Shown here in pieces: positions 26,535 through 36,392 of a stretch of DNA of 64,000 nucleotides (within the stretch, counting starts at the first letter, position 1; every line of letters starts with the position of its first letter). The notes beneath the pieces were generated by a model. That model worked only from the letters and a program-made list of their open reading frames with translations, was not told the DNA's origin and did no database searches. The DNA is from JAWKWH01 sp963669455 (GTDB lineage Bacteria; Pseudomonadota; Alphaproteobacteria; Rhizobiales; Rhizobiaceae). The stretch is taken from assembly GCA_963669455.1 (NCBI GenBank), contig OY770026.1, forward strand, positions 2,790,001 through 2,854,000. The letters are read 5' to 3'. Both the position numbers and the translations under genes were made by a program.

Positions 26535-26849
26535 TTAGGGTTTTCGAGCCTGTTGATGACCATCAAGGATACGCGATTTAAGCACATTGGATGCTTTAAA
26601 CGTCATCACGCGCCTTGGAAGGATAGGAACTTCCTCACCGGTTTTCGGATTGCGTCCGATGCGCTCTTTCTTGGAGCGAACCTGAAACGTGGCGAATGAG
26701 GAAAGCTTTACCGTCTCGCCACGTACGATAGCCTCGCATATCTCGTCGATAACCATCTCGACAAGTTGGGCGGATTCGGTGCGCGACAATCCGACATTGC
26801 GGTATACTGCCTCCGCAAGATCAGCACGCGTAATTGTTTTTCCTCCCAT
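26535..26849 (-). CDS. ihfA: Integration host factor alpha subunit
   Basis: A 104-residue DNA-bending protein (MGGKTITRADLAEAVYR). The HU/IHF signature is intact: GRNPKTGEEVPILPRRVMTFK with the intercalating Pro in the beta arm. It heterodimerises with IhfB. ATG 26849 with TAGG upstream is chosen over the TTG at 26855. The gap to fabH (26850-26951) is A-rich, promoter-like. Confidence 0.95.
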   Translation of the reverse strand: MGGKTITRADLAEAVYRNVGLSRTESAQLVEMVIDEICEAIVRGETVKLSSFATFQVRSKKERIGRNPKTGEEVPILPRRVMTFKASNVLKSRILDGHQQARKP

Positions 26850-26951
26850 CGGCAAACCTAACTGTAAAGAATTAAAAAAAACAGTCGAACTATGAGTTAA
26901 CTAAAATGTGACCACCGGGTCAAGAACCATTGGTTGCGTCAAATTACCGAA

Positions 26952-27923
26952 TTACCACCGCAGTAGCACAGCACCCCAGGTAAATCCGCCGCCCATCGCT
27001 TCCAAAAGCACCAAATCGCCACGTTTTATCCGGCCATCGCCAATTGCTGCGCCCAGAGCCAGCGGCACCGAGGCCGCTGATGTGTTGCCGTGCCGATCGA
27101 CGGTGATGACCACTTTTTCTTCAGGAATGCCCAATTTTCTCGCCGAAGCGTCGATAATTCGCTTGTTGGCCTGGTGGGGAACGAACCAATCGAGCTGTGA
27201 AAGCGAAACACCGGCCTTTTGGAACACGTCTTCAATTACGTCGGTGATCATGCCGACTGCGTATTTGAAGACTTCCCTGCCTTCCATTCTAAGATGGCCG
27301 ATGGTTTGGGTGGTTGACGGACCGCCGTCAACATAGAGCTTGTCCTTGTGTCTGCCATCTGAACGAAGGCTCGATGCCAAAATGCCGCGATCCGCATTAT
27401 CACCCTGCCCCTGGTCTGCCTCCAGAACCACCGCACCGGCGCCATCGCCGAAAAGAACGCAGGTCGTCCGGTCGGTCCAGTCCAGAATGCGCGAAAACGT
27501 CTCCGATCCGATGACAAGCACGCGCTTTGCCGTGCCGCAGCGAATATGCAGGTCTGCGGTGGCGATTGCATAGACAAAGCCGGAGCAGACCGCCTGCATG
27601 TCAAAGGCGAAGCCGTGATGCATTCCAAGCCGGTTCTGGATCTCGACGGCCGTGGCGGGAAAGGTGTTGTTCGGCGTGGAAGTGGCAACGATAATCGTAT
27701 CGATGTCGGACACCTCAAGCCCGGCATTGACGAGGGTGGCTCTGGCGGCCGCTTCACCCAGCGATGCGGTCGTCTCATCATCAGCGGCTATGTGACGGCT
27801 CTTGATGCCGGTTCGCTGCACGATCCAGGCATCGGACGTGTCGATGGTAGTCTCAAGTTCGGCATTGGCCATGGCCCGCCGCGGCAGGGCAGTGCCCGTG
27901 CCTTTCACAACTGATCTAATCAC
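26952..27923 (-). CDS. fabH: Beta-ketoacyl-ACP synthase III
   Basis: A 323-residue condensing enzyme starting fatty acid synthesis from acetyl-CoA and malonyl-ACP. The catalytic triad is visible: Cys in AVCSGFVYA, His in WFVPHQANKRI, Asn in HGNTSAASVP. I chose GTG 27923 (MIRSVVKG), matching family N-termini, with AGGGGTG upstream; a TTG at 27929 would add two residues. It lies 37 nt after plsX in the same operon. Confidence 0.95.
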   Translation of the reverse strand: MIRSVVKGTGTALPRRAMANAELETTIDTSDAWIVQRTGIKSRHIAADDETTASLGEAAARATLVNAGLEVSDIDTIIVATSTPNNTFPATAVEIQNRLGMHHGFAFDMQAVCSGFVYAIATADLHIRCGTAKRVLVIGSETFSRILDWTDRTTCVLFGDGAGAVVLEADQGQGDNADRGILASSLRSDGRHKDKLYVDGGPSTTQTIGHLRMEGREVFKYAVGMITDVIEDVFQKAGVSLSQLDWFVPHQANKRIIDASARKLGIPEEKVVITVDRHGNTSAASVPLALGAAIGDGRIKRGDLVLLEAMGGGFTWGAVLLRW

Positions 27924-27960
27924 CGTCAAACACCCCTGCGCCTATCAAACGCTTTTACCA

Positions 27961-29016
27961 TCACTCATCACCTTCGTGGGATGGCACTCCAATTGATTCG
28001 GGCAATGCTCCGAAAATCTCCAAATCGGTGCGAATTTTTTCCAAAAGCTCGTTGCGGACCATGTCATAGCCAAGCTCAATGGCTGCAGCAAAACCTTCAT
28101 CATCCGCGCCACCGTGACTTTTGATAACAATGCCGTTCATGCCAAGGAACACACCGCCATTGGCCTTTCGGACATCGAGCTTGTCACGCAGGGATTTAAA
28201 CGCGTTTTGTGCAAAAAAGTAGCCGATCTTGGCCAGGAGCGTCCTGCTCATGGCGGCTTTTAGATATTCACCTATTTGTTTTGCGGTACCCTCAGCCGAT
28301 TTCAGGGCAATGTTGCCGGAAAAGCCCTCGGTCACCACAACATCGACGGTACCCTTGCCGATGTCGTCGCCTTCGACAAAGCCTTTGTATTCCATCGAGT
28401 CCAGTTTGGCGGCCCGCAACATCGCACCCGCCTCCTTGACGTCTTCCTGGCCTTTGATCTCCTCTTCGCCGACATTGAGCAGGCCGAGGCTGGGACGGTC
28501 GACCTCAAACAGCGCTCGCGCCATGGCCGCGCCGAGGATGGCAAAGTCGACCAGCTGGCGCGCGCCGGCGCCAATGGTGGCGCCAACATCCAGCACCACG
28601 CTGTCGGAGCGGATTGTCGGCCAGATGGCGGCGATTGCCGGGCGCTCGATGCCCGGCATCATGCGCAGGCAGAATTTGGACATGGCCATCAGCGCACCGG
28701 TATTGCCGGCGGATATGCAGATATCGGCCTTGCCTTCCTTGACCGCCTCGATGGCCTTCCACATCGATGAGACCTTGCGTCCATGGCGCAGTGCCTGGCT
28801 CGGTTTGTCATCCATGCGCACGGCCACATCGCAGTGGATAAATTCGCACGCCTCACGAACGCGGGGATAGCGATCCAGCACCGGGCGAACCACGTCCTCC
28901 TGGCCGTACAGGACAAAACGCACATCGTCACGCCGCTGCAGCACTTTGAGAATGCCCGGCACCGTAACCTCAGGGCCATGGTCGCCGCCCATTGCGTCAA
29001 TGGAGATTTTGATCAC
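27961..29016 (-). CDS. plsX: Phosphate acyltransferase PlsX
   Basis: A 351-residue enzyme making acyl-phosphate from acyl-ACP for phospholipid synthesis. Visible motifs include MIKISIDAMGGDHGP, ISAGNTGALMAMSKF and TEGFSGNIALKSAEG. It has a GTG start preceded by CAGGA. It leads the plsX-fabH pair that links fatty acid initiation to phospholipid supply. Confidence 0.96.
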   Translation of the reverse strand: MIKISIDAMGGDHGPEVTVPGILKVLQRRDDVRFVLYGQEDVVRPVLDRYPRVREACEFIHCDVAVRMDDKPSQALRHGRKVSSMWKAIEAVKEGKADICISAGNTGALMAMSKFCLRMMPGIERPAIAAIWPTIRSDSVVLDVGATIGAGARQLVDFAILGAAMARALFEVDRPSLGLLNVGEEEIKGQEDVKEAGAMLRAAKLDSMEYKGFVEGDDIGKGTVDVVVTEGFSGNIALKSAEGTAKQIGEYLKAAMSRTLLAKIGYFFAQNAFKSLRDKLDVRKANGGVFLGMNGIVIKSHGGADDEGFAAAIELGYDMVRNELLEKIRTDLEIFGALPESIGVPSHEGDE

Positions 29017-29119
29017 GCTTGTCCTGCCAATTTAATTCTCCGCCGGAAAGTTTTTGGAAAATAACGTTTTTCGTCCCTCGTACAACCGCAATTCGCCAAT
29101 CGGGCAAAACAACGGTTGA

Positions 29120-29683
29120 TTAATGCCGGCTTTTCAACGCCGCCAGACCGGCAAAAGGGTGTTTGCGCTCTTCATCATCCTGATTGAGCCCCGTTTCGTC
29201 CAGCTTGGCACCATCGGTCCGTGGATAGGGATCGATGGCAAGCGAAAAAAACTCCTCGGCAATCGCGCCTGCATCAATCGTGTCGCCGGAAAAGACCTCC
29301 GGCTCGTCCTTGCCCACCGGATCGAGGATCAACTCGCCTCCTGGCTCCAATAGCGGATCGAGGCGTGAACGCTCGGGTACCAGAACAAGGTCTATGTCCT
29401 CATCAAGCGCCGCCTCAATTGCCTCAAGGGTGACGACACAGTGCTGGGCGATTGCCGCATGCACCCTGCCCTTCAGCCTGACACTGTCCTTTTTCCACCT
29501 GGTGGCCAAAAGCGAAACAGAAAACGATTTCACCTCCGGCAAACCGTGACGTGCGGCCAGACTTTCGCGCTGTTTGGCGTCGGCGTTGAATTCAACCGGC
29601 GTTCCCGCCTTGGGAATGGCGCGGGCGCGAATTGGAAAAGAGACCGGGCTTGCGCCGTCACTTGTGGTCACATCGCCGGTCAT
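29120..29683 (-). CDS. DUF177 (YceD-like) protein
   Basis: A 187-residue protein with the DUF177 core: LKGRVHAAIAQHCVVTLEAIEA and, near the C-terminus, an acidic segment ending EERKHPFAGLAALKSR. In other bacteria YceD proteins are linked to ribosome or 23S rRNA metabolism, usually beside rpmF and plsX; rpmF is absent here. It shares an ATGA overlap with the upstream chaperone gene, so the two are co-translated. Confidence 0.88.
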   Translation of the reverse strand: MTGDVTTSDGASPVSFPIRARAIPKAGTPVEFNADAKQRESLAARHGLPEVKSFSVSLLATRWKKDSVRLKGRVHAAIAQHCVVTLEAIEAALDEDIDLVLVPERSRLDPLLEPGGELILDPVGKDEPEVFSGDTIDAGAIAEEFFSLAIDPYPRTDGAKLDETGLNQDDEERKHPFAGLAALKSRH

Positions 29684-30219
29684 GAATTTGCTCCGGCAAA
29701 ATCAATCCGTCCCTTCAATATTCCGTCAATATCGGCCTTGTTCAAATGCTCGTTGATGGTCTCAACGCGCCGGGCAAGCGCGGCTGCTCCGCTCCAGTCG
29801 GTGTCTTCGGGGCAGATGTTGCGGGCAAGTGCGGCGGCCAGTGCACCGCTGTCGCTATCATCCAGAGCCGCGCCATAAGACGATGTGCGGCCATAAAACA
29901 TCCGGGCGAGCTTCTTCATGCGTTTTGGAACGCCCATATCACCAATACCCAGTTCGCGCAGCGAATGGTCAACATCTTCGAAGAACATATCCGTCAGTTG
30001 CTGGGACAGTTCGGTGGCAGCCCCCGTTTCACCGCGCATTCGATGCAGAAAGAGAAACATGTGCAGCGATACCATTTCAAATCTTCCAATCGGTGTATCG
30101 GGAACACCGATGCCGGAATAATATTCCGGCTGCCGCGCGGCTGCCACGATTTGCTCGTATAGAGCATGGGCAATCGCACGGTTTTTGCGGGCTTCGGTGC
30201 CGAATAATCGCTTGAACAT
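29680..30219 (-). CDS. Ubiquinol-cytochrome c chaperone family protein
   Basis: A 179-residue protein of the UQCC1/CBP3 family that assists assembly of cytochrome b in the bc1 complex. Marks include YSGIGVPDTPIGRFEMVSLH and MFFEDVDHSLRELGIGDMGV, then KRMKKLARMFYGR. The frame is open to 30396, but ATG 30219 (MFKRLFG) has GGGGATAG upstream and fits the family. Divergent from bamE. Confidence 0.9.
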   Translation of the reverse strand: MFKRLFGTEARKNRAIAHALYEQIVAAARQPEYYSGIGVPDTPIGRFEMVSLHMFLFLHRMRGETGAATELSQQLTDMFFEDVDHSLRELGIGDMGVPKRMKKLARMFYGRTSSYGAALDDSDSGALAAALARNICPEDTDWSGAAALARRVETINEHLNKADIDGILKGRIDFAGANS

Positions 30220-30376
30220 AGAACTATCCCCAACGCTGGCGGTCCGATGCGCTTGCAACCGGCGAGATAGAGGTTCAAGTTGCATCAGCGTCGAAGCTGG
30301 TTTACCGAGTTTGCCGTCAGGCGCAAGCAGTGTTGTGCGTGAATATGTGGAGATGATATTGAGTGGGCGCAAGTCG

Positions 30377-30853
30377 ATGACGGGATTAAAATCCAAAATG
30401 CCGCTCGCCTTGGCGGGTGCGGCGATGTTACTGGCTGGCTGCAGCGTGACCGAGACGCTTAATCCGCGCTCAACGCTGACACAGGGTTATGTCGTCGATC
30501 AGGAAACCCTCGATCTGGTTCCTGTCGGTTCCAGCCGCGAACAGGTGCTGCTTGCGCTTGGAACACCGTCCACCACTGCGACGTTTGGTTCCGAATCCTA
30601 CTACTATATCTCGCAAAAGCGCGTGAAAACGGTGGAGTTCATGCGGCCCAAACTTGTCGACCAGCGGGTGCTGGCGGTGTATTTCGGCGAAGACGAACGC
30701 GTGACCAACATCGCGCAATATGGCTTGCAGGATGGCAAAGTTTTCGATTTCATATCCAAGACGACACCGACCGGCGGCAAGGAAACGACCTTTGTCGGTC
30801 AGTTGCTCTCAGGATTAAGCAGCGGCGCCCCACCATCACTGGGCGGACAGTGA
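30377..30853 (+). CDS. bamE: SmpA/OmlA-family outer membrane lipoprotein (BamE-like)
   Basis: A 158-residue lipoprotein: MTGLKSKMPLALAGAAMLLAGC gives a typical lipobox (LAGC) at about residue 22. The SmpA/OmlA domain follows: TQGYVVDQETLDLVPVGSSR, VLLALGTPSTTATFGSESYYYI. It is a subunit of the outer membrane assembly machine. ATG 30377 is chosen for the signal length; the open frame begins far upstream at 30185. Confidence 0.88.
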   Translation: MTGLKSKMPLALAGAAMLLAGCSVTETLNPRSTLTQGYVVDQETLDLVPVGSSREQVLLALGTPSTTATFGSESYYYISQKRVKTVEFMRPKLVDQRVLAVYFGEDERVTNIAQYGLQDGKVFDFISKTTPTGGKETTFVGQLLSGLSSGAPPSLGGQ

Positions 30854-30920
30854 CGGCCGGCACTCAACCATCAATGAATGGATAACACGAGCGAGCGGCT
30901 CTGTTGGATCGTGTCTTGCC

Positions 30921-31514
30921 TTACCGCCAGGACCGTTGGTGTTGTGATACAGAAATCGAGTACACCGCTTCAAAGACGTGCAGATAGGCTAAGTTGGCCT
31001 GGTTGACCGCGCGTTGCCCGTTGTATCTGCGGGCGACGATTGTTCGGCATGTGTGCCCGGCCGGCGACGCGCACCTGGCGCGATATGATTTGATGAGCCG
31101 CCTTGCGACATTGAGATTCTTGCAAGGTTCAAACAGGGCATCCACGGTTTGTTTTCTCCCGTAGTCTTCGCCGAGCAGCTTGCCTGCCGTCGATAACCTG
31201 ATCTGGGCAGGACCGACACTAAGATCCGGCGGGCTGAAACCAAGGCTCATTGCTGTGCGAATCAGGGCTTCCTCGACCAGGCGTTCAAGCTGATTTGTCC
31301 GGTCCAACTCGATCGCAATCAGTGCGTTGGCCAGCGCCATATCGCCAACCGGCCTGTTGTCGAGACATTGCGAGATGGCCGGTTGCGCTCCGCTCCAGAT
31401 TTCCCGGGCGCGTTCTTCGAGCGGCTGCGGCCTGAACATAAAGCCGCTTTCGCGCTCGGAGAAGAGGAACGGTAACAATACCAAACAAGCCAGGAGTGCG
31501 ATTGCTGTTTTCAC
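30921..31514 (-). CDS. Hypothetical membrane-anchored periplasmic protein
   Basis: About 197 residues that I cannot assign. It starts MKTAIALLACLVLLPFLF, a signal anchor, and continues as a soluble extracytoplasmic domain with six cysteines (QPAISQC, EPCKNL, RARCASPAGHTCR) spread so that disulfides are possible. No domain is recognisable. A GTG at 31514 with TAGG upstream is chosen; a TTG at 31532 would overlap the previous gene. It lies 7 nt after that gene, so the two form an operon. Confidence 0.55.
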   Translation of the reverse strand: MKTAIALLACLVLLPFLFSERESGFMFRPQPLEERAREIWSGAQPAISQCLDNRPVGDMALANALIAIELDRTNQLERLVEEALIRTAMSLGFSPPDLSVGPAQIRLSTAGKLLGEDYGRKQTVDALFEPCKNLNVARRLIKSYRARCASPAGHTCRTIVARRYNGQRAVNQANLAYLHVFEAVYSISVSQHQRSWR

Positions 31515-31521
31515 TTCAAGC

Positions 31522-32691
31522 CTATGAAGCAAACGACCAGGTAATGAACGCCGTAATTGCCGAGGTCACAATTGTCGCCACGGCTGTCGTGGCAATCTTT
31601 CCCCAATCGACTGTGGAGGCGACAAGCTGGGGAAGCTTCAAATATGGCAATTTCAAAGCCAGCATCGCGCCAAGCCGCGCGGCAAAATAGTAGCTGAGAA
31701 TATAGGCGATGTAGAGCGAGAAAAAGGAATTGCGATATTGCTTCCATTCGTCCGCCACAACCGCGTCCCAAAGCATGATAATTGGCCAGCAGAAAAGAAA
31801 GGCGACCAATCCGGCAGCGATAGGCGCATCAAAAAGCACCCGCTCCCTCCAGAACAATCCAATGATGAATGCACCTGCCAAAGCCGGCATTATCTTCAGC
31901 AAAATCGCCGGCCAGAAGGACAGATTATCATTGTTGACGATTGTTTTTTTCAGTAATTCCAGCTCGTTGGCGATCAATAAATCGCGATACTGGCCGGCCA
32001 GGGACAACCAATCGGATGTCGCTCGCAGTTCATCCACCTCACGGGCGAAAACCTCCTCCCTGGCGTCAATGAGATCGCCCAATTGTGTGGCCTCGCGTAA
32101 GTTGGACAGCGCCGCCCATGGCGACAGATCCGGGTCATCGGCAATGTACTGGATAGCGTTGGATACGCCGTAGCTGCTGTCAGTAAACAGTATTTTTTCA
32201 ATTTCGGCTTTTTCCAGCGGGGCGATTGGTTTGCGAACGGCAATACCCGCCTGCTGCATCGCCTCAAAAACCTGACTTTGATTTGATTTCAAAAAGTCCA
32301 CGATGGCGTAGTTGGCCTGCTGCAACTCTGCCGAGACCAGCCCACGCCCATTGATCGCGGCATCAGAGAGAATATCCAGGTACCGCAAATCCGATGTTTG
32401 TTGCAACGCTTCACAGGCATTCATTACCTGCTCGGCATTTTCAATGTCCGGCTTGCGCAGTTCTCCATCTTCGGTGACCGATTCGACTGAGATTATTCGG
32501 CAATACGCTTCCGGTGACGGCAGAGCCGGCCCCGCCAGAAACTGAGTGTTGTTCTTGGCATCTACTATTGTGGAAAATGTAAAGTAATATCGATCAGGAA
32601 GAAAACTCAATCCTTTTACCAAAATCGAAATTATCAGCATAGAAAAGATTAATACGACCAAATTCAAATCACGGTCAAAAAATTTCCCCAC
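31522..32691 (-). CDS. Hypothetical polytopic membrane protein with large periplasmic domain
   Basis: About 389 residues, not recognised. One N-terminal helix (about 9-28), a large acidic domain (30-245) and four C-terminal hydrophobic helices (about 250-385). The start is set at GTG 32691 because GGAGGAT lies 5 nt upstream; the longer TTG start would bury that site. Its leader is AT-rich. The pair with the next gene points to one complex. A terminator shared with hppA stands upstream, so it has its own promoter. Confidence 0.6.
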   Translation of the reverse strand: MGKFFDRDLNLVVLIFSMLIISILVKGLSFLPDRYYFTFSTIVDAKNNTQFLAGPALPSPEAYCRIISVESVTEDGELRKPDIENAEQVMNACEALQQTSDLRYLDILSDAAINGRGLVSAELQQANYAIVDFLKSNQSQVFEAMQQAGIAVRKPIAPLEKAEIEKILFTDSSYGVSNAIQYIADDPDLSPWAALSNLREATQLGDLIDAREEVFAREVDELRATSDWLSLAGQYRDLLIANELELLKKTIVNNDNLSFWPAILLKIMPALAGAFIIGLFWRERVLFDAPIAAGLVAFLFCWPIIMLWDAVVADEWKQYRNSFFSLYIAYILSYYFAARLGAMLALKLPYLKLPQLVASTVDWGKIATTAVATIVTSAITAFITWSFAS

Positions 32692-32779
32692 AATATCCTC
32701 CAAACATTATAAGCTCATTGCTGAACATTGGTTTGCACAAAATCTTATCTCATCAAATATTTCTTGCAAGCAGATATAT

Positions 32780-32818
32780 TACAAAAATAAAGCCCGCGAA
32801 GATTGCTCTTCGCGGGCT
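32780..32818 (-). terminator. Rho-independent terminator of hppA
   Basis: A perfect 12-bp inverted repeat, AGCCCGCGAAGA (32791-32802) and TCTTCGCGGGCT (32807-32818) with a 4-nt loop. On the minus strand it is followed by TTATTTTTGT. It lies 37 nt after the hppA stop and separates hppA from the hypothetical pair. Confidence 0.93.
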
Positions 32819-32854
32819 ATTTCTTCGAGGCGAATGCCTCTCAGTATTTCAGTA

Positions 32855-34999
32855 TCAGTGTGCCAGGACCGCCAGCAACAGCAGCGCGACAATGTTGGTG
32901 ATCTTGATTGCCGGATTGACGGCCGGGCCGGCGGTGTCCTTGTAGGGATCACCGACCGTATCGCCGGTGACGGACGCCTTGTGCGCCTCCGATCCCTTCT
33001 CGTGCTTGACACCATCCTTGTCGGTAAAGCCGTCCTCGAACGACTTCTTGGCATTGTCCCAGGCGCCACCGCCCGATGTCATGGAAATCGCAACGAACAG
33101 GCCATTGACGATGACACCGAGAAGCGAAGCGCCAAGGGCGGCAAAAGCGGATGCCTTCGAGCCCGAGATCGCCAGAACGCCGAAATAGACCACGAGCGGA
33201 GCCAGAACCGGCAGAAGCGATGGAATGATCATTTCCTTGATCGCCGCTTTGGTCAACATGTCGACCGCGCGGCCATAGTCGGGCTTTTCCTTGCCTTCCA
33301 TGATGCCGGGCTTCTCGCGGAACTGCCTGCGCACTTCCTCGACAACCGCACCACCGGCGCGACCCACAGCGGTCATTGCGATACCACCGAAGAGATAGGG
33401 GATCAGGCCGCCGAAGATCAGGCCGGCAACGACATACGGATTGGACAGGTCGAAAGAGACATCGCCCATGTCTGCAAAGTACGGATATTGTTCCGCATTG
33501 GCGGCGAAGAAGACCAGATCATTGGAGTAGGCTGCAAACAGCACCAGTGCACCAAGACCGGCCGAACCGATGGCGTAACCTTTGGTAACCGCCTTGGTGG
33601 TGTTGCCGACCGCGTCGAGCGCATCGGTTGATTTGCGGACTTCCGGGTCAAGGCCGGCCATTTCGGCGATGCCGCCGGCATTATCGGTCACCGGGCCGAA
33701 TGCATCGAGCGCAACGATGGTGCCGGCGATGCCGAGCATTGCGGTCACCGCAATGGCTGTGCCGAACAGGCCTGCCAGCTGGAAGGTGGCGATAATGCCG
33801 CCAACGATGACGATGGCCGGAAGCGCCGTCGATTCAAGCGAAACGGCCAGACCCTGGATCACATTGGTGCCGTGACCCGTCACCGATGCCTGACTGATCG
33901 AATTGACCGGACGCTTGTTGGTGCCCGTGTAGTATTCGGTGATCAGGACAATCAGACCTGTCACCACAAGCCCGATAAGACCGCAGATAAACAGGTTCGT
34001 GCCCGTCACATCGATGCCATTGACGGTACCGATTGATTCCCAGCCGATCGACAGAGACGTTGCCGCACCGAGACCGATCACGGAGAGAAGCCCTGTCGCG
34101 ATCAGCCCTTTATAAAGCGCGCCCATGATCGAGCCGTTTGCGCCGAGCTTGACAAAAAACGTGCCGATGATCGACGTCACGATGCAGGCGGCACAGATCA
34201 GCAGCGGATAGAGCATTACCGAGCCCAGCACATCACTGCCGGCAAAGAAGATTGCGCCGAGCACCATCGTGGCAACCACGGTGACCGCATAGGTCTCGAA
34301 CAGATCGGCTGCCATGCCGGCACAGTCACCGACATTATCGCCGACATTATCGGCGATTGTCGCCGGGTTGCGGGGATCGTCTTCCGGAATGCCGGCTTCC
34401 ACCTTGCCGACGAGGTCGCCGCCGACATCTGCACCCTTGGTGAAAATGCCGCCGCCAAGACGGGCGAAGATCGAAATCAGGGAGGCGCCGAAACCAAGTG
34501 CGACAAGCGCATCGATGACGTCGCGACTGGCGGTTTCAAGCCCCAGAGGACCAATCAGGATATAGTAGTAGATCGACACACCCAAGAGCGCCAGACCGGC
34601 AACCAGCATGCCGGTGATGGCACCGGATTTGAATGCAACATCAAGACCGCTTGCCAGGCTGACGGAAGAGGCCTGCGCGGTGCGCACATTGGCACGAACC
34701 GAAATGTGCATGCCGATATAGCCCGCCGCACCGGAAAGAACGGCGCCGATCAGAAATCCGATCGCTGCGATGCCCGACAACAGCCACCAGGCGATGAGAA
34801 AAACCACCGCGCCGACAATGGCGATGGTGGTGTACTGACGGTTTAGATAGGCTTGGGCACCCTCTCGGATGAAGCCCGCGATTTCCTGCATACGGGCATT
34901 GCCCTGGTCGGCTGCGAGAACTGACTGTGTTGCCCAGATGGCATAAAGCACAGACAGCAAGCCGCAAGCGATGACGACGAAAAGCATGGTCATTGCCAT
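32855..34999 (-). CDS. hppA: Proton-translocating membrane pyrophosphatase, K+-independent type
   Basis: A 714-residue protein with about 16 membrane helices. It couples hydrolysis of cytoplasmic pyrophosphate to proton export. The substrate site DVGGDLVGKVEAGIPEDDPR and NVGDNVGDCAGMAADLFE are intact. The motif GNTTKAVTKG has Lys where K+-dependent enzymes have Ala, so it should not need potassium. ATG 34999 with AAGGA is the start; the open frame extends to 35062. It is monocistronic, with a strong terminator. Confidence 0.96.
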   Translation of the reverse strand: MAMTMLFVVIACGLLSVLYAIWATQSVLAADQGNARMQEIAGFIREGAQAYLNRQYTTIAIVGAVVFLIAWWLLSGIAAIGFLIGAVLSGAAGYIGMHISVRANVRTAQASSVSLASGLDVAFKSGAITGMLVAGLALLGVSIYYYILIGPLGLETASRDVIDALVALGFGASLISIFARLGGGIFTKGADVGGDLVGKVEAGIPEDDPRNPATIADNVGDNVGDCAGMAADLFETYAVTVVATMVLGAIFFAGSDVLGSVMLYPLLICAACIVTSIIGTFFVKLGANGSIMGALYKGLIATGLLSVIGLGAATSLSIGWESIGTVNGIDVTGTNLFICGLIGLVVTGLIVLITEYYTGTNKRPVNSISQASVTGHGTNVIQGLAVSLESTALPAIVIVGGIIATFQLAGLFGTAIAVTAMLGIAGTIVALDAFGPVTDNAGGIAEMAGLDPEVRKSTDALDAVGNTTKAVTKGYAIGSAGLGALVLFAAYSNDLVFFAANAEQYPYFADMGDVSFDLSNPYVVAGLIFGGLIPYLFGGIAMTAVGRAGGAVVEEVRRQFREKPGIMEGKEKPDYGRAVDMLTKAAIKEMIIPSLLPVLAPLVVYFGVLAISGSKASAFAALGASLLGVIVNGLFVAISMTSGGGAWDNAKKSFEDGFTDKDGVKHEKGSEAHKASVTGDTVGDPYKDTAGPAVNPAIKITNIVALLLLAVLAH

Positions 35000-35180
35000 T
35001 TTCCTTGCTTCGATTGATCCGGAATGTCCCTGTACCGGATGGATTGACACTTGCCGGATCACGTTTTGGTTAAACGGCGTCGCGGCTATCGCAGCGGCTT
35101 ATGCGCATGCCGCCCGCTAACGTCAAGGTTTTGTTGTGGATTGATACCAATTGCCAAGTTTAGCCAGCGCACTCAAACAA

Positions 35181-36392
35181 TTATCCGCCGACGGCCGGAG
35201 CGTGCTGCTTGAGCTTTAGTACAACCAAAGCGGCCAGGCATATCAGGGTGACTGGGAACACAATCCAGTTCAGCATATCCCAGCCCCAGGCTGAGTAGAC
35301 CAGGCCCGACATCAGTGAGGCAACGGCCACCAGAGCGAACAGAACAAAGTCGTGAAATCCCTGAACCTTGTTTTTTTCAGATGGCCTGTAGCACTCCGTC
35401 ACGATGGCGGTGGCGCCGATGAAACCGAAGTTCCAGCCTAGCCCCAACAGGATCAGCGCCATCCAGAATTGCCATAGCTGAATGCCCGACAGGGCGACTA
35501 TCGCGCAGGCGATCAGCAATAGCAGACCGGTTGCAACAATCCGTTCCTTGCCGAAACGCGAAATCAGACGGCCGGTAAAGAAACTGGGGGCAAACATCGC
35601 CATGACATGCCAGGAGATGCCAAGCGTCGCCTCATCAGGCGTGAAGCCGCAGCCGACCATGGCAAGCGGTGCGCCGGTCATCACAAATGCCATCAGTGTG
35701 TAGGTGCCGACACCGCAAATCAGCGCCGCGATAAAGCGGGGCTGGGAAATGATTTCGCCAAGCGGTCGGGCGGGTCCGGTATCGCCGGCCTCATCGGCAA
35801 CTGTGTCTTTGGGCAGCCGCAGAAACGACAATATGACCGCGCCGATTGCCGCCAGAACGATGACGGCGGCAAAGGAACCTGCAAACATGACCGGCGCAAA
35901 CAGTTCGCGGGTAAAAATCACGGTTTGCGGGCCGACAATAGCGGCGAAGACCCCGCCGCCAAGCACCCAGGAAATCGCCACAGGCTTGAAGGAAGCCGGC
36001 GCATTGTCGGCTGCTGCGAAACGGTATTGCTGCACAAATGAATTGCCGCAGCCCATGAACATCAATCCGACGGCAAACAGCCAAAAATTTTGGCTGAACA
36101 GCGCGATAGCCGCCACGGCGCCGCCAAGTGCAGTGACGCCGGTGCCAGACATGAAGCCGTAGCGGCGGCCGACCCAGCGCATCAATACGGCAGCTGGAAG
36201 CGCGCCAAGCGCCGTTCCGACATTAAATCCCGTTACCGGCGCGGTCGCCAGCGATTTGTCGGCACCCAGCAGGTAGAAGCCGGCCAGACCACCCATCGAA
36301 ATGGCAATCGGCGGGGTCGAGCCGATGATCGCCTGGCTTGCCGAAAGGATCAACGCGGTGCGCCTGGCCTCGCGTTCAACGGAAGCCGTCAT
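35181..36392 (-). CDS. MFS transporter
   Basis: A 403-residue protein with about 12 helices. The loop 2-3 motif is RWVGRRYGFMSG and the fourth helix VGLMFMGCGNSFVQQYRFA. Substrate unknown; the family resembles Rhizobiales YbfB/CynX-type permeases. Its ATG overlaps the nusB stop (ATGA), so it is translated with the riboflavin-nusB operon. Confidence 0.85.
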   Translation of the reverse strand: MTASVEREARRTALILSASQAIIGSTPPIAISMGGLAGFYLLGADKSLATAPVTGFNVGTALGALPAAVLMRWVGRRYGFMSGTGVTALGGAVAAIALFSQNFWLFAVGLMFMGCGNSFVQQYRFAAADNAPASFKPVAISWVLGGGVFAAIVGPQTVIFTRELFAPVMFAGSFAAVIVLAAIGAVILSFLRLPKDTVADEAGDTGPARPLGEIISQPRFIAALICGVGTYTLMAFVMTGAPLAMVGCGFTPDEATLGISWHVMAMFAPSFFTGRLISRFGKERIVATGLLLLIACAIVALSGIQLWQFWMALILLGLGWNFGFIGATAIVTECYRPSEKNKVQGFHDFVLFALVAVASLMSGLVYSAWGWDMLNWIVFPVTLICLAALVVLKLKQHAPAVGG

